The position numbers were made by a program, and so were the translations under genes. From contig JAFEFO010000009.1 in assembly GCA_018240565.1 (NCBI GenBank), forward strand, positions 23,497 to 87,496: 64,000 bases of DNA, given 5' to 3'. This document shows positions 21,564 through 30,783 of this stretch, one piece after another. Origin of the DNA: Pseudomonadota bacterium (GTDB lineage Bacteria > Pseudomonadota > Gammaproteobacteria > Xanthomonadales > Rhodanobacteraceae). The notes under the pieces were generated by a model. That model saw only the letters and a program-made list of their open reading frames with translations. It did not search any database and was not told where the DNA came from. The stretch's first letter is position 1. Each line of letters opens with the position of its first letter.

Positions 21564-22043
21564 ATGACGATCCAGGTCGGCGAGCGTATTCCCAACGCCA
21601 CGCTCAACTATCTGAAGGACGGCGTGCAGGCGATCAATACGGACGAAATCTTCAAGGGCAAAAAGGTCGTGTTGTTTTCCGTGCCCGGTGCGTTCACGCC
21701 GACCTGCTCGGCCAAGCACCTGCCCGGCTACGTCGAGAATCTGGGCAAGTTCACGGCCAAGGGCATCGACGTCGCCTGCCTGGCTGTCAACGATGCCTTC
21801 GTGATGGACGCCTGGGCAAAGAACCAGAAAGTGCCCGAGCACCTGAAGATGCTCGCCGACGGCAACGGCACGTTTTCCAAGGCGCTGGGCCTTGAGATGG
21901 ACGGGACCGCGTTTGGCTTGGGCATGCGCGGCAAGCGCTTCGCGCTCTACGCCGAGGACGGCGTGGTCAAGCAGCTGCACGTCGAGGCGCCGGGCGAATT
22001 CAAGGTGTCCGCCGCCGAGGCGATGCTGGCGGCGCTGGGCTGA
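21564..22043 (+). CDS. Peroxiredoxin, Prx5 type
   Basis: A 159-residue thiol peroxidase. MTIQVGERIPNATLNYL opens the AhpC/TSA-like fold, and the peroxidatic Cys48 is in PGAFTPTCSAKHLPGY, the Prx5 signature. A second cysteine, C72 in GIDVACLAVND, is conserved in bacterial Prx5 proteins and may take part in thiol exchange with glutaredoxin or glutathione. The start at 21564 has AAAGGA upstream. There is no fused glutaredoxin domain. It is divergent from hsp20 across 135 bases, so oxidative and heat stress genes are side by side. Confidence 0.95.
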   Translation: MTIQVGERIPNATLNYLKDGVQAINTDEIFKGKKVVLFSVPGAFTPTCSAKHLPGYVENLGKFTAKGIDVACLAVNDAFVMDAWAKNQKVPEHLKMLADGNGTFSKALGLEMDGTAFGLGMRGKRFALYAEDGVVKQLHVEAPGEFKVSAAEAMLAALG

Positions 22044-22066
22044 GGCAAATCATCCATGCCGCCCGA

Positions 22067-23269
22067 TCACGCGGATGGCGTTGTTCCATCCGCGTATTCG
22101 GGCAGCGTCATGGCATCGCGCAAATAACGCCCCATCAACAGCTCGGGGAATACAGGCAGGCGCATCAATCGCGTGCCGAAATTGCGGACGGCGACGCCGA
22201 AAGCGGTCCTTGGCACGAACGCGCCAACCAATTTTTCCGCCGCTTTTTGCTTGGCGGAAAGGAATGGGCGAAGGCGCTTCTCATAGTTGCGCAGCGCCGC
22301 GTCGACATTGCCCTGGCTGCGCTGAATCTCGCCTGCCAGCACATAGGCTTGCGCCATGGCCAAGCCCGCGCCTTCGCCAGCAATCAGGGACGGGCATGCC
22401 GCCGCATCGCCGACCAGCGCGACGCGGCCGCGCGTCCAGTGCGGCATCCGGATCTGGCTGACGCTGTCGAAGTAGATCTCATCGACAGCGGCCATCGCAC
22501 CAAGAATCTGCGGACACTCCCAGCCCATGTCGGCAAAAATCCCGCGCAAGGCCGCCTTGCGCGCCGGCAAGTCTGCGGGAAATTCCGCGCCAAGACATTC
22601 GTCGCGGAAAACCATGAAGACGAGCGTCTTGTCCTCGCGCAACGCAAGACGCGTCACGTATCGCCCCGGTGCGCCATGAATGACCACGACATCTTCCTGC
22701 CGCGGCCGGTATCCGGGCAGTTCGAATGCAGCGACGTGGCAACCCAGTGGGTATTCGAACGTCGCTTCGGCGCCGAACCCCAGCGCACGAATCTGCGAAC
22801 GCAGGCCATCCGCGCCAACGACCAAGTCCACCTCGCGCGCGGACGCCTGCTCGAAGTCGATGCGCATGCGCTCGCCGTGTTGCGCGATCGCCGTGATGGA
22901 ATCGCCAAATATCGTTTCGACGCCACGGTCCAGCGCTGCGTGAATGGTCGCGGCGATATCCGCACGCGCCAGCGCCATGAATCGCCCGTTGGCAAGCCGC
23001 GACAGGATCTCGGTCGGATAGCCGCCGCAGGTGCGGCCTTGCGCATCGACGAGACGCAATTCCGCGGCAAGGTATTGCCGCGCCTGCAAAGCTGGCAATA
23101 TGCCCATTCTTTCGGCCACGTCATAGCCGAGCCCCCACAGATCGAGGACATAGCCGCCCGAACGAAGCGCCCGTGCCTGTTCGATGAGCAGGACCTCGTG
23201 GCCGTAACGGCGCAACCACCAGGCGAGCGTCGTCCCGGCAATGCCGGCACCCTGGATGGCGACACGCAT
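22067..23269 (-). CDS. FAD-dependent aromatic-hydroxylase-type monooxygenase
   Basis: It encodes 400 residues of the class A flavoprotein monooxygenase family (PHBH/TetX-like). The Rossmann motif G7-x-G9-x-x-G12 is in VAIQGAGIAGTTLAWWL, with E30 at the end of strand 2. A DG motif occurs in VDLVVGADGLRSQIRAL, and the second FAD motif is RVALVGDAAACPSLIAGEGAGLA. The substrate is unknown; similar proteins hydroxylate aromatic or polyketide compounds or inactivate tetracyclines, and the sequence does not decide. It lies 14 bases downstream of gyrA on the same strand, so it may be read from gyrA transcripts. Confidence 0.9.
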   Translation of the reverse strand: MRVAIQGAGIAGTTLAWWLRRYGHEVLLIEQARALRSGGYVLDLWGLGYDVAERMGILPALQARQYLAAELRLVDAQGRTCGGYPTEILSRLANGRFMALARADIAATIHAALDRGVETIFGDSITAIAQHGERMRIDFEQASAREVDLVVGADGLRSQIRALGFGAEATFEYPLGCHVAAFELPGYRPRQEDVVVIHGAPGRYVTRLALREDKTLVFMVFRDECLGAEFPADLPARKAALRGIFADMGWECPQILGAMAAVDEIYFDSVSQIRMPHWTRGRVALVGDAAACPSLIAGEGAGLAMAQAYVLAGEIQRSQGNVDAALRNYEKRLRPFLSAKQKAAEKLVGAFVPRTAFGVAVRNFGTRLMRLPVFPELLMGRYLRDAMTLPEYADGTTPSA

Positions 23270-23283
23270 GCGCTATCGCCCGT

Positions 23284-25878
23284 TCACGCGGTTGGTTGTG
23301 GCGCCTCGTCGGTTGCCGCGCCGGCTTCGTCGTCGCCATTGAGCGCTTCCACGCGCACCACGCCGATCAGGTGCTCGTCGTCCGGCAGTCGGATCAAGGT
23401 AACGCCCTGCGTGTTGCGCCCGACGCGAGCGACCTCACTTGCGCGCGTACGCACCAGGGTGCCCTGGTTGGAAATCAGCATCAGCTCGTGCGCATCATCG
23501 ATTTGCACGGCCGCGACCAGGGCGCCATTGCGTTCCGAACACTGGATCGCGATGACGCCTTGCGTGCCGCGACCCTTGCGCGGGAACTCCGCGAGTGTGG
23601 TGCGCTTGCCGAAACCGCGCGCGGTGGCGGTGAGCACGTCGCCACCCGCGGCGGCGGCGGCTTCGTCGACGACGAACATCGACACCACTTTGGCATCGTC
23701 GGTCAGGCGCATGCCGCGCACGCCGTACGCAGTACGGCCCATCGAGCGCACTTCGCTGCCGGCGAAGCGCACCGACTTGCCGTTGGACGCAAACAGCAGG
23801 ATGTCACAGTTGCCGTCGGTGAGTTCGGCCTCGACCAGGCCGTCGCCTTCATCGAGGCCAATCGCGAGCTTGCCCTTCTGCAACTGGAATTCGAATTCCT
23901 TGAGCGGGGTCTTCTTCACCGTGCCATTGCGCGTGGCGAAGAACACGAAGCGATCTTCGGCGTAATCACGCACCGGCAAGACGGCCTGGATCTTCTCGCC
24001 TTCTTCCAACGGCAACAGGTTGACGATCGGGCGGCCGCGCGCATTCGGGCCGGCGTCCGGAATCTTGTGCACGTTGAGCCAGTACACGCGACCAAAACTG
24101 GTGAACGTGAGCAGGGTGTCGTGCGTGTTCACCACCCACAGGCGTTCGACGAAGTCCTCTTCCTTCATGTTGGTCGCCGAACGGCCCTTGCCGCCACGGC
24201 GCTGCGCGCGATACACGCTCACCGGCTGGCGCTTGGCGTAGCCGGCGTGCGACAAGGTGACCACGACATCTTCCGCCGCGATCAGGTCGAGCACGTCGAG
24301 GTCTTCCTGGCTGGCCTGGATCACGGTGCGGCGCGCATCGCCATACTGCGCCTTGATCTGCGCAAGTTCGTCGCGGATCACGGCGAGCAATTTGTCGGAA
24401 TCCATCAAGATCGCGAGCAACCCCTGGATCGTCGTCAGCAGTTCCTTGTATTCGTCGGTGAGCTTTTCCTGCTCCAGACCGGTGAGCTTGGCCAGGCGCA
24501 TGTCCAGGATCTGCTGCGCCTGAATTTCGGACAATTGATAACCGGCAGTGGAAAGACCCACGCCTGGCGCGAGATCTTCGGGCTTGGACGCATCCGCGCC
24601 GGCGGCGGCGAGCAGCGTGCGCACCAGTCCTGCATCCCATTTTTTCGCCAGCATGCGCTGCTTGGCCACGTCGCCGGATTCGGAGGTCTTGATCAGCTCG
24701 ATCATCTCGTCGATGTTGGCGAGCGCGACGGTCAGGCCTTCGAGCACGTGCGCACGCTTGCGCGCCTCGCGCAATTCGAAAATCGTGCGCCGCGTGACGA
24801 CTTCGCGACGATGGCGCACGAAGGCTTCGAGGATCTGCTTGAGCGTGAGCAACTGCGGCTTGCCGTCGACCAGCGCGACCATGTTGATGCCGAACGTCAC
24901 CTGCATCTGGGTCTGCTGGTACAGGTTGTTGAGCAGCACTTCGGCAAGCGTGTCCTTGCGCACTTCGAAGACGATGCGCAGGCCGTCCTTGTCGGATTCG
25001 TCGCGCAGTTCGGAGATGCCTTCGATCTTCTTTTCCTTGTGCAGTTCGGCGATCGCCTCGATCAGGCGCTTCTTGTTCACCTGATACGGCAGCTCGGTGA
25101 CGATGATCGTCTCGCGACCGTTGTCGTCGGTTTCGATATCAGCCTTGGCGCGCACATAGATGCGCCCGCGACCCGTGCGGTAGGCCTCGACGATGCCGGC
25201 GGCGCCGTTGATGATGCCGTGGGTGGGGAAATCCGGCCCCGGCACGAGGCGCAGCAATTCCTCGAAGGAAATCTCCGGGTTGTCGATCACCGCGATCGTC
25301 GCATCGACGATTTCGCCGAGGTTGTGCGGCGGCACGTTCGTGGCCATGCCGACCGCGATGCCCGCCGAGCCGTTGACCAGCAGGTTCGGCACGCGCGTGG
25401 GCAACACGCTCGGCTCGAATTCCTTCTCGTCGTAGTTCGGCTGGAAATCGACGGTTTCCTTGTCGATGTCGGCGAGCAGATCGGATGCGAGGCGTTCGAG
25501 GCGGCACTCGGTGTAGCGCATCGCCGCGGCGTTGTCGCCGTCGACCGAACCGAAGTTGCCCTGGCCATCGACCAGCGGATAGCGCAGCGAGAAATCCTGC
25601 GCCATGCGCACCAGCGCGTCGTAGATCGAGCTGTCGCCGTGCGGATGGAATTTACCCATCACGTCACCGACGATGCGCGCGCATTTGACGTAGGCGCGAT
25701 TCCAGACGTTGTTCGCCTCGTACATGCCGAACAACACGCGTCGATGCACCGGTTTGAGTCCGTCGCGCACGTCCGGCAGGGCGCGGCCGACGATCACGCT
25801 CATCGCGTAATCGAGGTAACTCTGCCGCATTTCGTCTTCGATGTTGACGCGAATGACTTCTTTGGCCAGCTCCGCCAT
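23284..25878 (-). CDS. gyrA: DNA gyrase subunit A
   Basis: It encodes 864 residues. It breaks and reseals DNA in the A2B2 gyrase that introduces negative supercoils. The start [15 protein letters not shown] at 25878 follows family alignment; 24 upstream in-frame codons are not family-like. Catalytic Tyr122 lies in AAAMRYTE. The quinolone-resistance region reads [17 protein letters not shown], with S83 and D87 in E. coli numbering, the quinolone-susceptible wild-type residues. The GyrA box QRRGGKG, needed for DNA wrapping, is in the C-terminal beta-pinwheel. The product ends without the long acidic tail of some orthologues. Confidence 0.98.
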   Translation of the reverse strand: MAELAKEVIRVNIEDEMRQSYLDYAMSVIVGRALPDVRDGLKPVHRRVLFGMYEANNVWNRAYVKCARIVGDVMGKFHPHGDSSIYDALVRMAQDFSLRYPLVDGQGNFGSVDGDNAAAMRYTECRLERLASDLLADIDKETVDFQPNYDEKEFEPSVLPTRVPNLLVNGSAGIAVGMATNVPPHNLGEIVDATIAVIDNPEISFEELLRLVPGPDFPTHGIINGAAGIVEAYRTGRGRIYVRAKADIETDDNGRETIIVTELPYQVNKKRLIEAIAELHKEKKIEGISELRDESDKDGLRIVFEVRKDTLAEVLLNNLYQQTQMQVTFGINMVALVDGKPQLLTLKQILEAFVRHRREVVTRRTIFELREARKRAHVLEGLTVALANIDEMIELIKTSESGDVAKQRMLAKKWDAGLVRTLLAAAGADASKPEDLAPGVGLSTAGYQLSEIQAQQILDMRLAKLTGLEQEKLTDEYKELLTTIQGLLAILMDSDKLLAVIRDELAQIKAQYGDARRTVIQASQEDLDVLDLIAAEDVVVTLSHAGYAKRQPVSVYRAQRRGGKGRSATNMKEEDFVERLWVVNTHDTLLTFTSFGRVYWLNVHKIPDAGPNARGRPIVNLLPLEEGEKIQAVLPVRDYAEDRFVFFATRNGTVKKTPLKEFEFQLQKGKLAIGLDEGDGLVEAELTDGNCDILLFASNGKSVRFAGSEVRSMGRTAYGVRGMRLTDDAKVVSMFVVDEAAAAAGGDVLTATARGFGKRTTLAEFPRKGRGTQGVIAIQCSERNGALVAAVQIDDAHELMLISNQGTLVRTRASEVARVGRNTQGVTLIRLPDDEHLIGVVRVEALNGDDEAGAATDEAPQPTA

Positions 25879-26033
25879 TGAGGTTTTTTCCCTGGAGATT
25901 TTCGGGTTTGAGGACCCGCCTTGCACGGGCCCTGGAAGGGGATTTTTCAAGCGTCAAATTCTAGCATATTCCGGCACCCGGCGAGAGGTAGTAACGCCTT
26001 GATTTCATTGGCAGGAATTGGGGTTTTTCGCGT

Positions 26034-26471
26034 TCAATCCCCGACGCGGCCGCCAGGCCCGGCGACAGGCGCGCGATGGTGCCGGAAAACCCAGTAGTGC
26101 GAGGCCGTGTAATTGACCCCGAGGCCGGCCACGGAACCGGCCGCGACGGCGAGGATCAGCCATTGCCGATCGACATTGAAAAAGTATACGAGTGCCGAAT
26201 ACGCGGCGAAATTGCAGGCGAATCCGCCGCTCATGGCAAGGATGTAGCGCGCCCATTCCACGCCGAGCGAATGCTTGCGCGGGCCACGGAACGTGTAGCG
26301 CCGGTTGAGCAGCCAGGTCGCCGTGGCCGCGAACAGAAAGGAAATCAGCCGGCCCGTGTAGCGATCCCAGGCCAACCCCAGCACCAGCAGTTGCAGCACG
26401 CCGGCATCGACGAGGAAGCCGACAACGCCGACGAGGCTGAAGATCGCCAGTCGCCGCAAATGCGATTTCAC
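26034..26471 (-). CDS. GtrA-family four-helix membrane protein
   Basis: It encodes 145 residues, GTG start at 26471 overlapping the mtnA stop (GTGA). Four hydrophobic helices are visible: [20 protein letters not shown], an internal [34 protein letters not shown] and a last helix before [11 protein letters not shown]. The NRRYTF and NY-x-x-SHYWVF motifs are typical of GtrA/DPMS-type proteins that help flip or modify lipid-linked sugars. No glycosyltransferase gene is adjacent, so the pathway is unknown; translational coupling to a methionine-salvage enzyme is curious. It lies downstream of mtnA on the same strand. Confidence 0.85.
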   Translation of the reverse strand: MKSHLRRLAIFSLVGVVGFLVDAGVLQLLVLGLAWDRYTGRLISFLFAATATWLLNRRYTFRGPRKHSLGVEWARYILAMSGGFACNFAAYSALVYFFNVDRQWLILAVAAGSVAGLGVNYTASHYWVFRHHRAPVAGPGGRVGD

Positions 26472-27484
26472 GCGCCGAGCACCGTGCGCATGCGCTCGCG
26501 ATCGGGGCGTTCGATCACGCCACGCTCGCTGACGATGGCATCGATCAATCCATGCGGCGTCACGTCGAACACCGGGTTCCAGGCCTGCGCGCCTTCGGCA
26601 ACGATGCGCTGGCCGCCGCAGGAAAACAATTCCGCCGGATCGCGCTGCTCGATCTCGATGCGATCGCCCGACGACATTGCCGCGTCGAACGTGGACGTCG
26701 GCGCCACGACCATGAACTTCACGCCATGGTGGCGCGCGGCGATGGCGAGCTGGTAGGTGCCGATCTTGTTCGCCGTGTCGCCGTTGGCGGCGATGCGATC
26801 CGCGCCGACGATGACCCAGTGCACGGCGCCGGATTTCATCAGGTGCGATGCCGCCGAATCGGCGATGAGCCTTGCCGGGATGCCATCGCGCAGCAGCTCC
26901 CACATCGTCAGCCGAGCGCCCTGCAGCCACGGCCGTGTCTCGCCGGCATAAACCTGCGCAATTTTTCCGGCGGAAAATCCGGCGCGAATCACACCGAGCG
27001 CCGTGCCGAATCCGGCGGTAGCCAGCGAGCCGGTATTGCAATGCGTGAGCACGCCGGAACCGGGTGCGATCAGCGCCGCGCCCAATTCACCCATGCGCCG
27101 GTTGGCAGCGAGATCTTCGTCCTGGATTGTCCGTGCTTCATGTTCCAAGCCCGCCGCGTCAGCACCCGCGCCGATGCGTGCGCGCATGCGATCCAGCGCC
27201 CACATCAGGTTCACCGCCGTCGGCCGTGCCGCGCGCAGGCGCGTGATTGCCGCATCGAGGTCTGCACCCTGGCGCGCCGCCAGCACCACGCCCCAAGCCG
27301 CGGCGATGCCAATGGCCGGCGCGCCGCGCACGACCAGGTCGCGGATGGCGGTGGCGACGTCATCCGCATTGCGGCAGTCCAGCCAGGTTTCGACGAACGG
27401 CAGGCGGCGCTGGTCGAGCAGGCGCAAGGCGCCGCTGTCCCAGGCAACGGCGCGGATGGTGTCGTGGTGATCGAGCGAGTGCAT
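26468..27484 (-). CDS. mtnA: Methylthioribose-1-phosphate isomerase
   Basis: It encodes 338 residues. It converts 5-methylthioribose 1-phosphate to methylthioribulose 1-phosphate in methionine salvage; it is a member of the eIF2B alpha/beta/delta fold. The start [20 protein letters not shown] at 27484 fits the family. Catalytic Cys149 is in [19 protein letters not shown] and Asp229 in [36 protein letters not shown] carries the substrate-binding arginine. Other mtn genes are not in the window. The downstream gtrA-like gene overlaps its stop. Confidence 0.95.
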   Translation of the reverse strand: MHSLDHHDTIRAVAWDSGALRLLDQRRLPFVETWLDCRNADDVATAIRDLVVRGAPAIGIAAAWGVVLAARQGADLDAAITRLRAARPTAVNLMWALDRMRARIGAGADAAGLEHEARTIQDEDLAANRRMGELGAALIAPGSGVLTHCNTGSLATAGFGTALGVIRAGFSAGKIAQVYAGETRPWLQGARLTMWELLRDGIPARLIADSAASHLMKSGAVHWVIVGADRIAANGDTANKIGTYQLAIAARHHGVKFMVVAPTSTFDAAMSSGDRIEIEQRDPAELFSCGGQRIVAEGAQAWNPVFDVTPHGLIDAIVSERGVIERPDRERMRTVLGA

Positions 27485-27536
27485 GGATGCTTTCCGCAAA
27501 CGCGCAGGATAACGCATGCACCGCTGACCTGTTAGC

Positions 27537-28226
27537 ATGCGCCGCGTGAAAATCGCCGTCGTCCGCCGCCAGCGCCAAGCCATCGCCGTCCTGCCCGCAC
27601 GCACGGCAGATCCGCACGCCAAGGCGTTTCTGACGCTGTTGCGGCGCAAGTGCGTGCGCGCCGCGACGATCGGCGCCTGCACGGCGGCAGCGGAATCCCT
27701 GCCCGGCCTGGGCAGGGCATTGTCCGTGGTATTCGGCGAGCTGATCGATGCGGAAATGCTGGCCGCGACGCAGCGCGAGCTGGTCGAGGAAACGTTCCGT
27801 TTGTACGAACTGCAACTGCCGACGGCGCTGCAAAATACACTTGTGCACAATGTATTGTTGTTCGGCACCGGTGCGAGCGTGGTGGGCGATGCCCTGGGTC
27901 GCGGCCTGCTGCACCGGGTGCTGCGCGGTGCCGGCAACATCGTGGCGCGACGCGCGATACCGGTCGCGGCGATCGCCTCGTCGGCCTTCGCCAACGCTGC
28001 CGTCACCTATGCCATCGGCAAGCGTGCGCAGGCGGCGGCGCGATTGCCGCAGGCGGCGATCACCGGCATGCCGGATGCATTGCGCGCCTTCACCGGCATC
28101 GACGAGCGCCGCATCGCGGCGTGGTCGCTGGGCGCGGCCAAGGGCGTGGTCACCGGCATCGGCCGGGCGATGGCCCATGCGGCGACCCTGGCCAAGGCAC
28201 CGCTACGCCGCGCCAGGCGGGCGTAG
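27537..28226 (+). CDS. Hypothetical protein with hydrophobic helical core
   Basis: I do not recognise the family. The 229 residues are basic at both ends ([14 protein letters not shown] and APLRRARRA). Two Gly/Ala-rich hydrophobic stretches, [20 protein letters not shown] and [21 protein letters not shown], could be membrane-inserting hairpins, loosely like EcsC or DUF697 proteins. Start either at the ATG 27537 or the GTG 27546. It is divergent from mtnA and convergent with the caspase-like gene, 9 bases apart. Coding potential is supported by a continuous frame with typical codon use; function unknown. Confidence 0.65.
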   Translation: MRRVKIAVVRRQRQAIAVLPARTADPHAKAFLTLLRRKCVRAATIGACTAAAESLPGLGRALSVVFGELIDAEMLAATQRELVEETFRLYELQLPTALQNTLVHNVLLFGTGASVVGDALGRGLLHRVLRGAGNIVARRAIPVAAIASSAFANAAVTYAIGKRAQAAARLPQAAITGMPDALRAFTGIDERRIAAWSLGAAKGVVTGIGRAMAHAATLAKAPLRRARRA

Positions 28227-28235
28227 CGATTGCAA

Positions 28236-30698
28236 TCAAACGCCGTCGGCACGCGCGTGCGCGAGCGCCGCGGTCTTGCGTCCACCGCGTTCGGGTTGCA
28301 GGAAGAATTCGCCCGCTTCGTGCCCGGCGAACTGGATCGGCGCGTATTCCGGCGCCTGCTGCAGGCCTGCATTGGCACCACGCAACGCCATGCCGCCAGC
28401 GATTTCGCGGAACAATTCCTGCCCGGTCAGCAACTGGTTGTTGTCGCGAAGCACCGTGAGCAGCGCCGTGGCGAACACCGAATGCCCGCCCTTGCTGGCC
28501 GCGTCCGCGACCGGCTGCACGCCGCCGGACGTCAACGCCGTACGCGAGCGGCCCGCGACCATGGTCTTGACCCAGTCGCCCCAGACGTTGTCGGCCATGC
28601 CGCCGCCGAACGTCGCCAGCGCCGAACGCGTCATCGTGCCCGAGTAGCACGAGTCGGCGATCACCAGCACGTGCCTTGCCTGCATGGTGGTGAGGATGTC
28701 GCTGATCGCGCGGTTGGAGATCCAGCTGTTGGGCTGGTTGAGCTGCGCATCGACCGGCAGCCAGTAGCCCTGGCGTTGCGCGTCGATCTCACCGTGCCCG
28801 GCGTAGTACACAAGCAGGTTGTCCTGGTCCGTCAGCGCCTCGCGCAAGTCATTGAGTGCCGACAGGATCTCAAAGCGGTTCGCATTGGCGAGCAATTTCA
28901 CGTCGTACCCATAGCGCGATTGCAACACGCCGGCGACGGCCTTGGCGTCCTCTGCCGCGCTGCCCAGCGCCGGGAACGCGGCATAGTTGTCGTTGCCGAT
29001 GATCAATGCGTAATACTTGCCAAGGCGCACACCGGACGGCAGTGCCTGCCCGCTCGGCGCGGATTCGCGCACCGCCTTGCCGCCGGGACCCGGCACCAGC
29101 ATGAAGTCGAGCACGGCCTCGCCGCCGGTCTTGTCCGCCGCCGCCACGCGTACGGCGGTATCGTTGCCGCCGGCGAGCGCCACATGCGTCTTGAACACGC
29201 CACCCGCACCGACCGTGACGGTCTGTCCGTTGAGCGTGACCGAGGTCAGGCCCGCCGGCGCCTGCACGCGACCGACCACGTCGATGCCGTTCTGCGCGGG
29301 CGGCACCGATGCGGCCGGTTTGTTGAGTCCGCGCGTCACGCTCAGCGCCGGCTGCAGGATTTCGACACGCAAGTCGCCGCCAAGGCTGGCGGTGGTGAGC
29401 GCGGGCGGCAGTGATGCGTACTTCGCGCCGTCGATCTGCGCCTGCAGGCCAGCCATCTGGCTGCGCTGGCTGGCCAGTTCCTGGCGCTTTTCCGACAACT
29501 GAGCCTCCATCAGCTTGAGCAGCTGCTTGGCACTCTCGTTTTGCGCGTGTTCGGCCGCCAGTTGTGCCCGCGCCTGATCGAATCTGGCCTGTGCATCCTG
29601 GCGCTGTTGGTCGTTCTGCGCCATCTGCTTTTGCGTTTGCTCGAGCTGGGCGCGATTCTCGCGCAGTGCGGTGTCCATTTGCGCGGCGGACGTCCGCAAT
29701 GCGGCCAGCGCCTGGTCGTTTTCCGGCGAGGATTGCCGTGCCAGCAATTCCTGCTCACGCGCCTTGAGCTTGGCGATCTGGTCTTCCGCGTCGGCGAGTT
29801 GTTTCGTGCTGGCGTCCTGCCTGGCCTTGAGCGCTGCGCCTTGTGCAACCAGATCCTTTTCGCGCGCCTGCGTCTCGCTTTGCAATCTCACGAAGTCCGG
29901 ATTCTTGTCGACGCCGGCGCGCGCCTGTTCGGCGTCCAGCTTGCGCCGCACGTTGTCCAGCTCGCTCTGGGATTTTTGATAGTTGCGCTGCTTCTGCTGC
30001 AAATCGGATTGCAGCTTGCCCACCTGCGATTGCAATTGCGCGGATTTCTGTTGCTCGGCCGACAACTGCTCGCGCAGCGTCGCCGATTCATTCTTTGCTT
30101 CCTGCACCTGCGCGGTGACGGTCGATGCGAATACCAGCTTGTCGTTGTCGACACCGGACGCCTCGCCGTACAGGTTCAATGCCTTGGCCAGGTCCTTCGG
30201 CACGCCCAGGCCTTGTTCGTACAGGTAACCCAGGTTGACGCGCGCGCGCTTGAAGCCTTGCGCGGCGGACTTCTCGAACCACGCACGCGCCTTGGCGTAA
30301 TCAGGTTCGGTGCCCAAGCCCTTCAAATAGATCTCGCCGACGTAGTTCTGAGCTTCGGCATCGCCGGCATCGGCCTGGCCCATCCAGACCTTGAGCGCGG
30401 TCTCGTAGTTGGCGCGGTCGTAGGACACGTACTCGCCGCCGCGAATCTCGCAATCGGCCTGCGTCGTGCGCACCGGCCGGCGGGCGCTCATGTACGTGCT
30501 CGCGCGCCCGAGCTTGCGCACCTGCCCGGGCAACAGGCAATCCACGATCAGCAGGTCTTCGGGATTGCGCGTGGTGACGGTCGCCTGCACCGGCTGTATC
30601 TGCACGAAGAAACCGGCAAGCGACGCACACGCAAATCCGGCCGCCATGGCCATGGGCCGCAGCGAACCAGGCAATCCAAACAACTTGCGAGTCCCCAT
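28236..30698 (-). CDS. Secreted caspase-like (C14) protease with SEL1 repeats and coiled coil
   Basis: It encodes 820 residues. The ATG at 30698 has a GGAGGG upstream; longer in-frame extensions run into the divergent promoter. Order of parts: signal peptide or N-terminal anchor (residues 1-38, ending VQA); two SEL1/TPR-like repeats at about 107-180 (AEAQNYVGEIYLKGLG, ARVNLGYLYEQGLGV); a long coiled coil at about 190-430 rich in E, Q, K; a beta-rich linker with GQTVTVGAGGVFKTHVAL; and a C14 peptidase p20-type domain at about 560-800 with catalytic H635 in VYYAGHGE and C684 in VIADSCYSG. Both dyad residues are present, so it is probably active, in the periplasm or envelope. Divergent from an autotransporter gene. 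Confidence 0.88.
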   Translation of the reverse strand: MGTRKLFGLPGSLRPMAMAAGFACASLAGFFVQIQPVQATVTTRNPEDLLIVDCLLPGQVRKLGRASTYMSARRPVRTTQADCEIRGGEYVSYDRANYETALKVWMGQADAGDAEAQNYVGEIYLKGLGTEPDYAKARAWFEKSAAQGFKRARVNLGYLYEQGLGVPKDLAKALNLYGEASGVDNDKLVFASTVTAQVQEAKNESATLREQLSAEQQKSAQLQSQVGKLQSDLQQKQRNYQKSQSELDNVRRKLDAEQARAGVDKNPDFVRLQSETQAREKDLVAQGAALKARQDASTKQLADAEDQIAKLKAREQELLARQSSPENDQALAALRTSAAQMDTALRENRAQLEQTQKQMAQNDQQRQDAQARFDQARAQLAAEHAQNESAKQLLKLMEAQLSEKRQELASQRSQMAGLQAQIDGAKYASLPPALTTASLGGDLRVEILQPALSVTRGLNKPAASVPPAQNGIDVVGRVQAPAGLTSVTLNGQTVTVGAGGVFKTHVALAGGNDTAVRVAAADKTGGEAVLDFMLVPGPGGKAVRESAPSGQALPSGVRLGKYYALIIGNDNYAAFPALGSAAEDAKAVAGVLQSRYGYDVKLLANANRFEILSALNDLREALTDQDNLLVYYAGHGEIDAQRQGYWLPVDAQLNQPNSWISNRAISDILTTMQARHVLVIADSCYSGTMTRSALATFGGGMADNVWGDWVKTMVAGRSRTALTSGGVQPVADAASKGGHSVFATALLTVLRDNNQLLTGQELFREIAGGMALRGANAGLQQAPEYAPIQFAGHEAGEFFLQPERGGRKTAALAHARADGV

Positions 30699-30783
30699 GA
30701 CACCCTCCCGACGGTGATTTGACCGGCATCCGCGCAGTTTGCCGTTATACTCGATTATAGGACGGTTATGGGGAGTGGGCGTC

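Noticed and set aside
25610..25650. Quinolone-resistance change in GyrA
   Set aside because: The region has Ser83 and Asp87, the susceptible residues.
23296..25881. Long plus-strand frame opposite gyrA
   Set aside because: Arg/His/Asp-rich translation without motifs, fully antisense to an unquestionable gyrA.
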